From DATBVX01 sp963810775 (lineage in GTDB: Bacteria > Pseudomonadota > Gammaproteobacteria > Steroidobacterales > Steroidobacteraceae), in the NCBI GenBank assembly GCA_963810775.1, contig CAWEOT010000025.1, positions 310,001 to 374,000 on the forward strand: a stretch of 64,000 nt of DNA, given 5' to 3'. This document shows, in pieces, positions 1 through 8,664 of this stretch; position 1 is the first letter of the stretch; every line of letters starts with the position of its first letter. The notes under the pieces are model-generated. The model ran no database searches. It saw only the letters and a program-made list of their open reading frames with translations, and was not told the DNA's origin. Position numbers and translations under genes: made by a program.

Positions 1-563
1 TTGAGACCCAAAATGTCGAACGCTCTCCGTGTCTAGTTTTTCTGGGATATACGAACGGCTAAGAACTCTTATTAGCCCCGACTCGTTTTCGATTCTGCAG
101 GCACCGACTCGAATCAACTCGTCAAGCATTGCCCTCGCGGGCATGTCGCCACTGTATCGGCGGACTAACTCTGTAAAGCTGTGTTTGCGAGGGTCGTCAA
201 ACTTGAGATCAAGCGGAACACCGTACGGCCCAGTGAATTCCGTGTCGGTGTACCACCCCTGCAGCACTCGACCGACGCGACTTAATATGCTCTTCTGGCA
301 CCTGCTTTGTTGCTGCCTCCCTGTTTCGCGAGCCTTGCCACTTCCTTCCGTGACAGGCCCGTCATGATTGCTATGCGCGACAGCGAGATTTTTCTTTTAG
401 GTAAAGTGAAATCCCGTCCCGCCACTTTCACGAACACCTCGCGCGTAACCTCTGCGAACTCCAAATAAGAGATCCCATTTCGCAGCAGAATCCGCACCAG
501 CGGCGTCAATAAATGGCGGTAAGCCGCTAATAACGCTTGTTTTACATTGTACGGAGCCGACAT
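1..563 (-). pseudogene. DUF6502 family protein, frameshifted and cut by the left window edge
   Basis: The gene reads leftward from an ATG at 563. The first frame gives a helical start (LLTPLVRILLRNGISYLEFAE) and a helix-turn-helix-like stretch (SRIAIMTGLSRKEVARL), then stops at 282. The conserved continuation of the family is in another frame on the same strand: from about 300 down to base 1 it reads without a stop and contains GWYTDTEF, VRRYSGDMPARAMLDEL and a segment ending in SRSYIPEKL, in the order I recall for DUF6502 proteins. One single-base deletion (or two extra bases) near 300-325 would join the two halves. I recognise the family only from its sequence pattern; its function is unknown, and the start resembles a DNA-binding or regulatory protein. 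Either a recent pseudogene or a base-call error explains it. The C-terminus lies outside the window. Confidence 0.7.
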
Positions 564-648
564 GACTTAATCCACACGGAGTGTGAGCGGTATCACATTG
601 GATAGTACGGTAATTGAGACCTACGTCCCAAAAATCCTGCGACTCGGG

Positions 649-676
649 GTTGACATTCCGTTAATAACATGTCAAC
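649..676. promoter_or_regulatory. Perfect 8-bp inverted repeat, candidate operator
   Basis: GTTGACAT at 649-656 is matched by ATGTCAAC at 669-676 with a 12-bp spacer, so the centre-to-centre spacing is about two DNA turns, as for dimeric regulators. The left arm contains TTGACA, so it could instead be a -35 element by chance. It lies 86 bp upstream of the DUF6502 start. Function is inferred only from symmetry. Confidence 0.35.
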
Positions 677-692
677 GCCTCGCAGCGCCTGA

Positions 693-710
693 GTTCAACA
701 CGACTTGAAC
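693..710. promoter_or_regulatory. 6-bp inverted repeat
   Basis: GTTCAA (693-698) and TTGAAC (705-710) are separated by 6 bp. It lies 17 bp beyond the 649-676 repeat. No hairpin-plus-T-tract arrangement, so a protein-binding site is likelier than a terminator, but chance cannot be excluded. Confidence 0.25.
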
Positions 711-1258
711 GATCAATCCGGCATGTTTTTTTGAGTTTTTCTTCAATGAGTTGCAGCACGGCGACCAAGCGCTAGATTCCCTGGCTGCGCGAGTCGAAAT
801 GCGCGTACCGGGCGGCTGCGTGGGCCTTGCGCCTGGTCAGTTTCGCGATTTTCTGCGACGCGAACGCATCAGGTTTTCAGGTTAGTCCCTACATCCACGA
901 CGGGACGGACCGGAGCGGAAGTATGGCGGCGTGTCTTGCGCGAACGTCCGTGTTTCACCGCATAGATCGCACGTGTGGATGCGAGGCCCTGATCAAGCGC
1001 AAGTCACCACGGACAAACCGGCTCGCTCACACGCGAGCTCGACTGCCGAGCGATGCATCACTTACAACAGGCTACATTCGAAGTCGCGCGATCTTTGGAG
1101 GGATACACGATGCGCCGCGATATTCGAAATGGCGGATCAGCGCTTTGTGTAGTTTTTCCACTCTGGCCTCGGAGCCGGGCGTGCGCGATACTCGATCGCG
1201 ATCGCGCAATTGATTGCGCTATTCCCCTTGCGAGCAGCTCAGCCGGAGGCGCTGACAC

Positions 1259-1561
1259 ATGGCCCATGCAACTACTGATTCACTCTTTGATGATCTTAAA
1301 ACTGTCGTAAAGGACGCGGAGGACCTCCTTAAGGCGACCGCCGGCATTGCCGGGGAGAAGGTCGCAGCGGCTCGCGAACGTGCGGAGGCTTCTGTTCGCG
1401 GCGCGCGCGAGAGGCTTTCGTCCGCTCAGGAGGATGTAATCGAACGCACCCGCGAAGCGGCTGAGAACGCTGATGAGTACGTGCACAGAAACCCGTGGCA
1501 AGCAGTTGGCATTGCCGCTCTTGTAGGCCTGATACTCGGGTTGATCGCCAGTCGCCGATAA
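1259..1561 (+). CDS. DUF883 / YqjD-ElaB family ribosome-associated membrane protein
   Basis: This 100-residue protein has a long amphipathic, alanine/arginine/glutamate-rich helix (about residues 10-75), the conserved motif YVHRNPWQAVGIAAL and one C-terminal membrane segment ending in SRR. This is the architecture of the YqjD/ElaB/YgaM family, tail-anchored inner-membrane proteins that in E. coli bind ribosomes in stationary phase. A GGAGG-like ribosome-binding site lies about 9 bases before the ATG. It is followed after 11 bases by a YqjE-like gene and then a YqjK-like gene, the same order as E. coli yqjD-yqjE-yqjK, which supports the assignment. Confidence 0.9.
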   Translation: MAHATTDSLFDDLKTVVKDAEDLLKATAGIAGEKVAAARERAEASVRGARERLSSAQEDVIERTREAAENADEYVHRNPWQAVGIAALVGLILGLIASRR

Positions 1562-1572
1562 GAAAGCTCGCG

Positions 1573-1977
1573 ATGTCAGAAGAAGAGACTTCGACGTCGA
1601 GCGCGCCTGCAACCGGGCTGTTCCACTCTTTGAGCAAGTTGCTTGCGACGTTGTTCGCAGTGGCGCAAACGCGGCTCGAGCTCCTGACAACGGAGGTACA
1701 AGAAGAGATTCAACGCGCCACGGCGCTGTTGATCTGGGGCTCGATTGCATTGCTCTCCGCGGGCATAGGAATCTTTTTCGTAGGTATTACGATCATCCTG
1801 GCGTTCTGGGACACACACCGGCTGCCGGCCGCCTTGGCCGTGACGGGCGTGGTCCTGGGCATTTGCGTAGTTTCGATCGTGATCCTGTCGATCAAGATCC
1901 GAGGTCGAGTTCGTTTACTGCACGCCACGCGTAGTGAGCTCGCGAAGGATCGCGAACAGTTATCGGCACGGTTATGA
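1573..1977 (+). CDS. YqjE / phage-holin-like family membrane protein (DUF1469)
   Basis: The protein has 134 residues from the ATG at 1573; a longer in-frame upstream reading exists but would run through the preceding gene. It contains an amphipathic N-terminus with the motif TRLELLTTEVQEE and two membrane helices (about residues 45-70 and 75-100), typical of the YqjE family. It is the middle gene of a yqjD-yqjE-yqjK-like operon and its TGA overlaps the next ATG. The molecular role of the family is unknown; it is often called holin-like only because of its membrane topology. Confidence 0.88.
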   Translation: MSEEETSTSSAPATGLFHSLSKLLATLFAVAQTRLELLTTEVQEEIQRATALLIWGSIALLSAGIGIFFVGITIILAFWDTHRLPAALAVTGVVLGICVVSIVILSIKIRGRVRLLHATRSELAKDREQLSARL

Positions 1978-2258
1978 GCAATCACGCTTCCGCGGTCAGC
2001 GAGCGTCGCCAGGAATTGCAGCTCAAGTGCGCCGCACAGCGCGCTGAGCTTTTGGATATCGGCGACGATCTCCAGCGACGGCTGCACCATACGGACAAAG
2101 TAATCGAGATCGCGAAGCGCATGACTTCTGCACCTTTGTTGATAGCAGCGGGATTGGCCCTGCTCGCGATTCTTGGACCCACTGGCCTCGTACGGTGGTC
2201 CAGTCGTGCGGTGTTGTTGATTTCCGGTGTGCGCCGCTTTACCCGTTGGGCCAGCTGA
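1974..2258 (+). CDS. YqjK-like family protein
   Basis: A 94-residue protein begins in an ATGA overlap with the preceding gene, which suggests translational coupling. The N-terminal half is charged and rich in Q, R and E (SERRQELQLKCAAQRAEL), followed by a hydrophobic segment (about residues 48-68) and a basic tail. Size, position and the 'RxELxxKCxxQR' start fit the YqjK family. No enzymatic motif is visible; it probably acts with its two upstream partners at the inner membrane. Confidence 0.75.
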   Translation: MSNHASAVSERRQELQLKCAAQRAELLDIGDDLQRRLHHTDKVIEIAKRMTSAPLLIAAGLALLAILGPTGLVRWSSRAVLLISGVRRFTRWAS

Positions 2259-2288
2259 TGCGGGCCGAGCGCCGGAATACCTTTCGCG

Positions 2289-2903
2289 TCAGCTTTGAAG
2301 CGAGAATGTCACGGCGAATGTACCCCACGAAGCGATTGCCTGACCTCCGCTGGTCGCGGGAATAAAGCGCCACGACCGCTTGGCTTCGCGAATTGCCGCT
2401 TCGTCCAGGCGCTGATGTCCACTGCTGCGACTGATCTTGGCATCGCCAACGCGACCGTTCGGCAACACGTACAGCATCAGCTCAACAGTTCCCTCTTCCG
2501 CGTTGCGAATCGAGGAAACCGGATAGTCGGGGCGAGTGATCGGATAGCGCGGATCGACCTGCAACACTGTGATCGCCGTCGACCCTGTGCTTACAGGCGC
2601 GTCTTGCGCGGGTGGGGTTACCGCGATGACATCAGGCGGCGCCTGCTCGACAGGGTCAATCACGGGTTCCGGAACCTCCACTGGCTCGATAACGGGATTG
2701 CTTATTTCCGGCTGCACGGGTTTCGGCACCGGAGGCGTCGGCTTGATGGTCTCGATGATGATCGCTTGGGTTGAGTGGATGATTTGCGGAATCACGTCCG
2801 CCGACAGACCATTCCTCAGCGCAAGCAATAGGCCGATGTGGATCACGATCACGCCGATGATCGCGACGAACTGACGTATCTCCAGGCGTTGTTGGCGAAC
2901 CAT
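2289..2903 (-). CDS. tonB: Energy transducer TonB
   Basis: A 204-residue protein with a short cytoplasmic start, one membrane helix (about residues 11-30), a proline/valine/glutamate-rich periplasmic linker (many P-V and E-P pairs, about residues 50-105) and a C-terminal TonB domain with the hallmark YP...RxAEEGxVxxxxxVxPxGxV pattern and a final SWRFIP segment. TonB passes proton-motive energy from ExbB-ExbD to outer-membrane receptors. I chose the ATG at 2903 because an AGGAGGT lies 5 bases upstream; an in-frame start 36 bases earlier lacks this. No exbBD genes are in the window, but an outer-membrane barrel gene is next door. Confidence 0.9.
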   Translation of the reverse strand: MVRQQRLEIRQFVAIIGVIVIHIGLLLALRNGLSADVIPQIIHSTQAIIIETIKPTPPVPKPVQPEISNPVIEPVEVPEPVIDPVEQAPPDVIAVTPPAQDAPVSTGSTAITVLQVDPRYPITRPDYPVSSIRNAEEGTVELMLYVLPNGRVGDAKISRSSGHQRLDEAAIREAKRSWRFIPATSGGQAIASWGTFAVTFSLQS

Positions 2904-3002
2904 CGTACCTCCTGAGCGTCGCCGAGCCGACGAACTCACGCTCGAGCCTCGTGTAGTTCAACGCCTACAGAACGCTCGTCGGGTTCGGGCCGATACGAAG
3001 AC

Positions 3003-3818
3003 TTAGAAACTCATCCTCAGGAAGAGTTCGGCGCCGGAGTCGGTCAGCCTGAAGTGACCGGAGTCATCAGGATCGAAAGAATCTACCTTGCGTTCGAGTA
3101 AGAAATACCCGAGACCCGCGCTGAGGTTGCGTGTAAAGCGGTAGAGCGCGGTAATTCTTGCGTCAAGGATTTCGCCTTCAAAATCGTCGACGTTTGCCTG
3201 CAGGTAATCGACGAACGCGCTCATGAAGATGCGGTTGGTGAAAGCTACTTCTGCGCCCAGGCCCAACGCCGGAAGGGGCGCAACTTCGCGTTCGTCCTCT
3301 CGCAGGCCGCGCGCGCGAACCCGGCCTTCGGCGACGAACTCAGTCAAATGCAATCCGAAGCTGCCGTAAAGTTCGAAGCGCGGCTTGCGAACAAATCGGT
3401 ATGCGTAGGTGGCAGTGAACTCACGCAGGTCCAGTGTTGTCTCGACCTCATCTCCGGGCTCGAAGGTGTCGTTGCCGAACTGGATCTCGCGTGTGATGGT
3501 CGTCGTGGCAGCACGGTCAAGCCGGAAGTAGTTGAAGCGCACGAAGTGTCTTTCGCGAATGCGTACTTCGGCCTCGATGTCGGCAAACTCACCCCGATCT
3601 GCGAGTCCCAGGTCGTCCTCCCCGCTCACTGGCGTGCCGGTGGTACCGTCGTCCGCATCGAGGCGCAATTCCGTATCCGCCGTGGCTGACAACAGACCTG
3701 CAGTCAACCGAACGTGATCGTTGAACGGCGTGTCGATTGCTTCCTGCGCCTGACCAGGACCCGCCAAGAACAAGAAGCTGAGAGCACCAATCGGCGCGAG
3801 TGCGCGAATTCCGGTCAT
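3003..3818 (-). CDS. Outer-membrane beta-barrel protein of unknown function
   Basis: The protein of about 271 residues starts with a signal peptide (hydrophobic core followed by GPGQAQEA). The mature part shows alternating polar/hydrophobic strands (for example HFVRFNYFRL, FTATYAYRFV, RFELYGSFGLHLTEF, ITALYRFTRNLSAGLGYFLLER) and ends in Phe (FLRMSF), the classic barrel end recognised by the Bam complex. I chose the ATG at 3818, which has GGAG 6 bases upstream; an ATG at 3830 is the alternative. The barrel has about 8-10 strands by inspection. No substrate can be named. It follows the LysE-type gene by about 40 bases and may be cotranscribed. Confidence 0.75.
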   Translation of the reverse strand: MTGIRALAPIGALSFLFLAGPGQAQEAIDTPFNDHVRLTAGLLSATADTELRLDADDGTTGTPVSGEDDLGLADRGEFADIEAEVRIRERHFVRFNYFRLDRAATTTITREIQFGNDTFEPGDEVETTLDLREFTATYAYRFVRKPRFELYGSFGLHLTEFVAEGRVRARGLREDEREVAPLPALGLGAEVAFTNRIFMSAFVDYLQANVDDFEGEILDARITALYRFTRNLSAGLGYFLLERKVDSFDPDDSGHFRLTDSGAELFLRMSF

Positions 3819-3858
3819 GCGGGTCTCCATGCATTGCCTTGCTGCTCACCGGCCAATC

Positions 3859-4464
3859 TCATGACGACAGGCCCCTTACACCAAACGCGATGATTGCCAC
3901 CGCGCTGATGAAATTTAGCACGCGGATTGCGCGCCGATCCGTGACCCATTTGCCGAGAGAACCCCCGAGGAGGGCGAATATCATCTGCACCAGCAGGCTG
4001 CCCGCAAACACACAGAGCGACAAGAACACAGCAGTGCGGCTGTCTCCACCGAGCGACAGTTGCCCGGCGAAGCCGAGAAAGATCGCGAGCGTGAGTGGGT
4101 TCGCGAGCGTCAGCAGCAGTGTCACCCAGAATCCCGCACGATTCCTGTCCGCATGCTTTTGCGACCTCTCAGGCGTCCGGGAGGGGCGCGCCGCTCTCCC
4201 AGCGAGCCACAGCCCCACACCGATCAGTGCGGTTCCGCTCACGACGTGAATCACGCGCTCATGAGTGCTGAGCGCCGCGACGACACGCGCTCCGATGACG
4301 AAGGCGACGATGCTATAGAGCAGATCCGCAGTGGCGGCGCCGAGGCCACTGCGCATCGCAACGCTCATGCCGTGGTTGAGCCCGTTGTAGATGATGAGCA
4401 GCGCGATCGGTCCAATCGCGATCGCGAGTGAAATGCCGAATAGAAAAGCGTGTAGTGCGTTCAT
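3859..4464 (-). CDS. LysE/RhtB family amino-acid exporter
   Basis: A 201-residue polytopic inner-membrane protein with about six hydrophobic segments and the family signature near the start (AIAIGPIALLIIYNGLNHG, fitting the G-P-x6-N-G-L pattern of LysE/RhtB proteins), plus a conserved ANPLTLAIFLGF region corresponding to the N-P-x-x-x-F-F motif. Such proteins export basic or neutral amino acids by proton exchange; the substrate here is unknown. The ATG at 4464 is preceded by GGTGGA. A strong terminator (4473-4503) lies directly upstream, so it probably has its own promoter or depends on read-through. Confidence 0.85.
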   Translation of the reverse strand: MNALHAFLFGISLAIAIGPIALLIIYNGLNHGMSVAMRSGLGAATADLLYSIVAFVIGARVVAALSTHERVIHVVSGTALIGVGLWLAGRAARPSRTPERSQKHADRNRAGFWVTLLLTLANPLTLAIFLGFAGQLSLGGDSRTAVFLSLCVFAGSLLVQMIFALLGGSLGKWVTDRRAIRVLNFISAVAIIAFGVRGLSS

Positions 4465-4472
4465 GGTCCACC

Positions 4473-4503
4473 AAAAAAATGCCCCGGTTCTGGGCCGGGG
4501 CAT
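4473..4503 (-). terminator. Rho-independent terminator after the lipoprotein gene
   Basis: Read on the minus strand, ATGCCCCGG and CCGGGGCAT form a perfect 9-bp stem with a 7-base loop, followed directly by seven T residues. It lies 28 bases beyond the stop of the lipoprotein gene and ends just before the ribosome-binding site of the LysE-type gene. Confidence 0.92.
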
Positions 4504-4531
4504 TCGGTGATCGGAGTTTAGGCGCCGAGCG

Positions 4532-5143
4532 TCAGCTGTTCGGCTTCATCCCCAGGGTATTCATCACTTCAGCCCCTTTTTGCTTCGCCGCCTGTGCGCT
4601 GCCCACCGCTTCCTCCATGTTGTCATTGGCAAACGCGCCGAGCGCCTTCTGCCACGTCTGCGTCATGTCAGTGGCGGCTGCCCGCGTTGTTTCGAAACTG
4701 GTGGTGTTCATGCCCGACGGGAACTTCTTGGTTCGCACCAGCGACTCGACGCGTGCATTTACCCTATCGATCATTTCCGGTACCTCAGTGCTCAGCGCAT
4801 TCCAGCTGTCGGTCAGCTGCGCCGAGTGGGCAACTTGCTCCGCTTTCCTGGTGGAAATCGTCTCTTGAAGCGCCCCAATCCGAGCCATCAGCACCGGCGA
4901 CGCTGCAATCACGGCTTTATAGTCCTGCCGGTCGAGGTCCGCCTTAAGCCCGGCGAGCGATTCATCGAGTGCGCTCAGATCATCAGGAACGAGTTTCGCA
5001 GCATCGCTCCTGAGCGCCGAAATCGCCGCCTCTGCATCTGCTACCGCTTTCTGGGCCGGTTCCTTCTGCCCGCCACACGCACTCAGCGCCGTGGCTAACA
5101 CCAACGGTGCGATCCAATAGCACCAGGAACCGATCCGAACCAT
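4532..5143 (-). CDS. Predicted lipoprotein with coiled-coil character
   Basis: About 203 residues from the ATG at 5143 (a TTG two codons earlier is less likely). The N-terminus is a lipoprotein signal: hydrophobic core then LSAC with the lipidated Cys, followed by GGQKEP. The remainder is mostly helical and rich in A, E, K and D (KAVADAEAAISALRSDAAKL, DESLAGLKADLDRQDYKAV), ending MNTLGMKPNS. I do not recognise a defined family beyond small helical lipoproteins. It lies downstream of glmS in the same direction, 81 bases away, and is closed by a strong terminator, so it is likely expressed from its own or the glmS promoter. Confidence 0.75.
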   Translation of the reverse strand: MVRIGSWCYWIAPLVLATALSACGGQKEPAQKAVADAEAAISALRSDAAKLVPDDLSALDESLAGLKADLDRQDYKAVIAASPVLMARIGALQETISTRKAEQVAHSAQLTDSWNALSTEVPEMIDRVNARVESLVRTKKFPSGMNTTSFETTRAAATDMTQTWQKALGAFANDNMEEAVGSAQAAKQKGAEVMNTLGMKPNS

Positions 5144-5223
5144 GCGCAAGCACCCTGCAGCTTGAAATTGGCGGCGGAGAATACCATCGGCGTTTGGGCG
5201 CCGCGAGTTCTTGTGCGAGCGGA

Positions 5224-7056
5224 TTATTCCACGGTCACGGACTTGGCGAGATTGCGAGGCTGGTCGATGTCGGTGCCCTTGAGCACGGCTACGTGATAAG
5301 CGAGCAGCTGCAGAGGAATGGTGTAGACGATTGGTGCGATCAACCGGTCGGTGTGTGGCATCTCAATCACAGTCGTTCCCGGCTCGGATTTCAGCCCGGT
5401 TTCGCGATCGGCGAACACATAGAGCTGCCCACCGCGCGCGCGCACGACGTGCATGTTGGCTTTCAGCTTGTCGAGCAGGTCGTTGTTCGGCGCGACGACG
5501 ACAACCGGCATTTCCTCATCGATGAGCGCCAGCGGTCCGTGCTTGAGCTCACCTGCCGCATAAGCCTCGGCGTGGATGTAGGAAATCTCCTTGAGCTTGA
5601 GCGCGCCTTCCATAGCAATCGGCCACATCGGGCCGCGCCCCAGAAACAGGGTGTGATGCTTTTCGGCGAACTCCTCCGCCAGAAGACGCAACTTGCTATC
5701 CATCTCGAGCACCTGCTCCACAGCGACCGCCGCGTGAACCAAGTGACCGACAAACTCCGCCTCACGCTCTGGCGTCAGGAGTCGCTGTCGCCCAAGCATC
5801 AGCGCGACCAGCAACAGCGACAGCAATTGAGTGGTGAACGCCTTGGTGCTCGCGACACCGATTTCCGGTCCCGCCTGAGTCATCATGACGAGATCGGACT
5901 CGCGCACCATCGAGCTGTGCGGGCTGTTGCAGACGGTGAGCGACCCGAGATAGCCAGCGCGCTTGGCCATACGCAGCGCCTCTAACGTGTCGGCAGTCTC
6001 GCCAGATTGCGAGAGAGTGACAAATAGTGTTCCGGACGGCACCACGACTTGCCGGTATCGATACTCGCTGGCGATCTCCACCTGGCATGGAATGCCCGCC
6101 AATGACTCGATCCAGTACTTGCCCACACATCCGGCGTGGTAGCTCGTGCCGCACGCCACGATGTGGATTTGTTGCACCCGAGGTAGCAATTGCGCGGCCG
6201 CAGGGCCGAGCGATTCTGCGAGTACACGTCGGTCCGCAACCCTTCCGTAAAGAGTATTGGCGAGTGCCGCCGGCTGCTCGAAGATTTCCTTCTGCATGTA
6301 GTGGCGATAGGGTCCCTTTTCCGCGGCTTCCGGGCTCCAGCGCGTCTCATGCACCGGGCGCGTCACATCGGAGCCATCGGGCCGAAACACGCGGACTTTG
6401 TCGCGAGTGATTTCGGCAAGGTCGCCCTGCTCCAGATAGATGAAGCGCTGCGTCACCGGAAGAAGCGCAGGTACCCCGCTTGCGATGAAGTTCTCGCCGA
6501 TACCAAGCCCGATCACCAGCGGGCTCGCGATGCGAGCCACGACGATCCGATCTGGATCGCGTGCATCAAACACCAGCAGCGCATACGCTCCGGTGAACCG
6601 CTGCACTGACAGGCGCACCGCTTCGGGCAGATCGTGACCTTGCTTGAGCTGGTCGTGCACCAGATGAGCGATGACCTCGGTATCTGTTTCGGATGCGAAG
6701 CGGTAGCCCTTCGCGACGAGTTCCGCCTTGAGTGGTTCGTAGTTCTCGATGATGCCGTTGTGAATCACGGCGACGCGATCGCCGGAGACATGCGGGTGAG
6801 CGTTGGCTTCCGTCACGCCGCCGTGTGTTGCCCAGCGCGTGTGAGCGAAGCCCAGCTTTCCCGACAGAGGATGTGCCGCAAGCTTCGCTTCGAGCTGCGC
6901 AACCTTGCCGACGGCCTTCTGGTACTCGAGCTTGCCCTTGCCGTTGAGTACCGCGATCCCTGCCGAATCGTAGCCACGATATTCGAGGCGCTTCAGACCC
7001 TCAATGAGGATCGGGACGACGTTGCGCTCAGCGACAGCTCCGACAATTCCACACAT
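5224..7056 (-). CDS. glmS: Glutamine-fructose-6-phosphate aminotransferase (isomerizing)
   Basis: The 610-residue protein begins MCGIVG, with Cys2 as the N-terminal nucleophile of the class II glutaminase domain (residues 1 to about 240). Two SIS domains follow, with the sugar-phosphate motifs ACGTSYHAG and LSQSGETADTLEALR, and the end KSVTVE is the standard GlmS C-terminus. It makes glucosamine-6-phosphate from fructose-6-phosphate and glutamine, the first step to UDP-GlcNAc for peptidoglycan and LPS. glmU lies directly upstream on the same strand, 115 bases away, so both ends of the pathway are together. I see no GlmY/GlmZ-type RNA. Confidence 0.98.
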   Translation of the reverse strand: MCGIVGAVAERNVVPILIEGLKRLEYRGYDSAGIAVLNGKGKLEYQKAVGKVAQLEAKLAAHPLSGKLGFAHTRWATHGGVTEANAHPHVSGDRVAVIHNGIIENYEPLKAELVAKGYRFASETDTEVIAHLVHDQLKQGHDLPEAVRLSVQRFTGAYALLVFDARDPDRIVVARIASPLVIGLGIGENFIASGVPALLPVTQRFIYLEQGDLAEITRDKVRVFRPDGSDVTRPVHETRWSPEAAEKGPYRHYMQKEIFEQPAALANTLYGRVADRRVLAESLGPAAAQLLPRVQQIHIVACGTSYHAGCVGKYWIESLAGIPCQVEIASEYRYRQVVVPSGTLFVTLSQSGETADTLEALRMAKRAGYLGSLTVCNSPHSSMVRESDLVMMTQAGPEIGVASTKAFTTQLLSLLLVALMLGRQRLLTPEREAEFVGHLVHAAVAVEQVLEMDSKLRLLAEEFAEKHHTLFLGRGPMWPIAMEGALKLKEISYIHAEAYAAGELKHGPLALIDEEMPVVVVAPNNDLLDKLKANMHVVRARGGQLYVFADRETGLKSEPGTTVIEMPHTDRLIAPIVYTIPLQLLAYHVAVLKGTDIDQPRNLAKSVTVE

Positions 7057-7171
7057 TCTCTAGATATCTCGATGTGCGATCCGGGATTGCGGCCCCGTGA
7101 CCAAGAGTTGAAGAGTTGAAGTCTGCTACAGCTGTGCGCCGCGTGCATTGGTCGGCGCAACAGCGTGTGAA

Positions 7172-8545
7172 TCAGGTCTCAGGCTTCTTTTTGACTGGTG
7201 CCTTCCAGCCCTCGATCGTCACCTGTCGGCCGCGCTCGAGCGTGAGCCTGTCTGCAGGCGCCGGCTTGGTAATCACGGAGCCGGCGCCGATCGTCGCCTT
7301 GCTTCCGACCTGCACCGGTGCCACCAGCATCGTGCCTGAGCCGATGAAAGCCCCGTCACCTATGTCGGTACGCCACTTGTTCGCACCGTCGTAATTGCAG
7401 GTGATCGTTCCAGCGCCGACGTTCACCTTCGCACCGACAACGGCATCACCAAGATAGGTGAGATGGTTGGCCTTGCTACCGGCACCGATCTCGCTCTTCT
7501 TGACCTCGACAAAATTTCCAATATGCACGTCGCGATGCAGGACCGTGCCCGGACGCAGGCGTGCAAACGGCCCGACCTGGCAGCCCGTGCCGATCACAGC
7601 TCGATCCATCACGCAGTTCGGAAACAGCTCGGTATCGGCGCCGATCTCGCAGTCGCGCAGATAGCAGTTGGGTCCAATCCTGACGCGGTCACCCAGTTTG
7701 ACGTCGCCAACCAGCACAACGTTCACATCGATGTAAACGTCGCGCCCGACGCTCACGGTGCCGCGTACGTCGAGGCGCGCTGGATCTGCCAATGTCACGC
7801 CCGCAAGCATCAGCTCATTTGCCTTGCGGCGCCGATGCGCGGCTTCAACCTCGGCGAGCTGCACTTTGTCGTTGATACCCAGTACCTCGGCCACGTCGCC
7901 GGCCACGACACCATTGATCCTGAATCCGTCCTTCACCGCCGCGACGACGACATCGGTAAGGTAGTACTCAGACTGCGCGTTGTCATTACGGAGCGCCCCA
8001 AGCCAGCGGCGCAGGTGCCGCGCCTGTGCGGCCATCAGGCCCGTATTGACCTCACGTATGCCGCGTTCCTTTGCAGTGGCGTCCTTCTCTTCCACGATCC
8101 GCACTACATTGCCAGCGGCGTCACGCAATACCCGCCCGTAGCCCGCGGGATCGTCGAGCACGACGCTGAGCACAGCAATTGAGCGCTCGCCCGACGCCGC
8201 GACCAGTTGCGTCAGGGTCTCACGCCTGACCAGCGGAACATCGCCATAGAGCACGAGTACGGTTTCATCGTCCGCGATAGACGGCATTGCCTGCATCAAC
8301 GCGTGGCCGGTGCCCAATTGCTCGGGCTGGAAGGCCCACTGCACGGACGCATCGCCCAGTGCCTTCCGAACCTGCTCGCCACCGTGGCCGTAGACGACGT
8401 GTATGGAGTCCGGGTCGAGACCGCGAGCACAATCGATGACATGCGACAGGAGCGGTCGGCCGGCGAGCGGTTGCAGGACTTTCGGCAGATCGGAATTCAT
8501 CCGCTTGCCCTGGCCCGCGGCGAGGATCACAACACTGAGCTTCAA
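7172..8545 (-). CDS. glmU: Bifunctional GlmU (GlcN-1-P acetyltransferase / GlcNAc-1-P uridyltransferase)
   Basis: The 457-residue protein has an N-terminal pyrophosphorylase domain (LSVVILAAGQGKRM, nucleotide-binding G-x-G-T-x-M/K-R type loop) and a C-terminal left-handed beta-helix of hexapeptide repeats with the acetyltransferase motifs RPGTVL, KKSEIGAGSKANHLTYLGD and NVGAGTITCNYDG. It converts GlcN-1-P to UDP-GlcNAc. The start is a TTG at 8545: translation from there reads MKLSVVIL, matching the family start and length (456 in E. coli), with AGGAAA about 9 bases upstream. Longer upstream readings are open but give no family similarity. Confidence 0.97.
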   Translation of the reverse strand: MKLSVVILAAGQGKRMNSDLPKVLQPLAGRPLLSHVIDCARGLDPDSIHVVYGHGGEQVRKALGDASVQWAFQPEQLGTGHALMQAMPSIADDETVLVLYGDVPLVRRETLTQLVAASGERSIAVLSVVLDDPAGYGRVLRDAAGNVVRIVEEKDATAKERGIREVNTGLMAAQARHLRRWLGALRNDNAQSEYYLTDVVVAAVKDGFRINGVVAGDVAEVLGINDKVQLAEVEAAHRRRKANELMLAGVTLADPARLDVRGTVSVGRDVYIDVNVVLVGDVKLGDRVRIGPNCYLRDCEIGADTELFPNCVMDRAVIGTGCQVGPFARLRPGTVLHRDVHIGNFVEVKKSEIGAGSKANHLTYLGDAVVGAKVNVGAGTITCNYDGANKWRTDIGDGAFIGSGTMLVAPVQVGSKATIGAGSVITKPAPADRLTLERGRQVTIEGWKAPVKKKPET

Positions 8546-8664
8546 AGGGCTTGCTTTCCTGTCCAAGCTTCGGAATAGACCGGGATTGTAACGGACCCGT
8601 GCGTCCGCGGGTGGAAGCCCATTTGCAGCGCCGAGACCAGCAGGCGTAGAGTGCGCGGCGCCCG

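Larger units (their letters stand above)
564..1258. other. 695-bp gap without a convincing gene
   Basis: Short open frames occur on both strands but none has a ribosome-binding site, a recognisable protein or a plausible composition. The visible structure is two inverted repeats close to the divergent DUF6502 gene (649-676 and 693-710) and a T-rich run at about 726-746. The right part is GC-rich with several short palindromes (for example CGATCGCGATCGCG near 1193). The promoter of the downstream yqjD-like operon must lie in its last part. Confidence 0.6.

Noticed and set aside
827..1310. Several small open frames in the gap before the yqjD-like gene
   Set aside because: They overlap each other in different frames, have no ribosome site and encode arginine/cysteine-rich nonsense.
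7104..7119. Tandem 8-bp AGAGTTGA between glmU and glmS
   Set aside because: Two copies without symmetry or a promoter context; too short to interpret.
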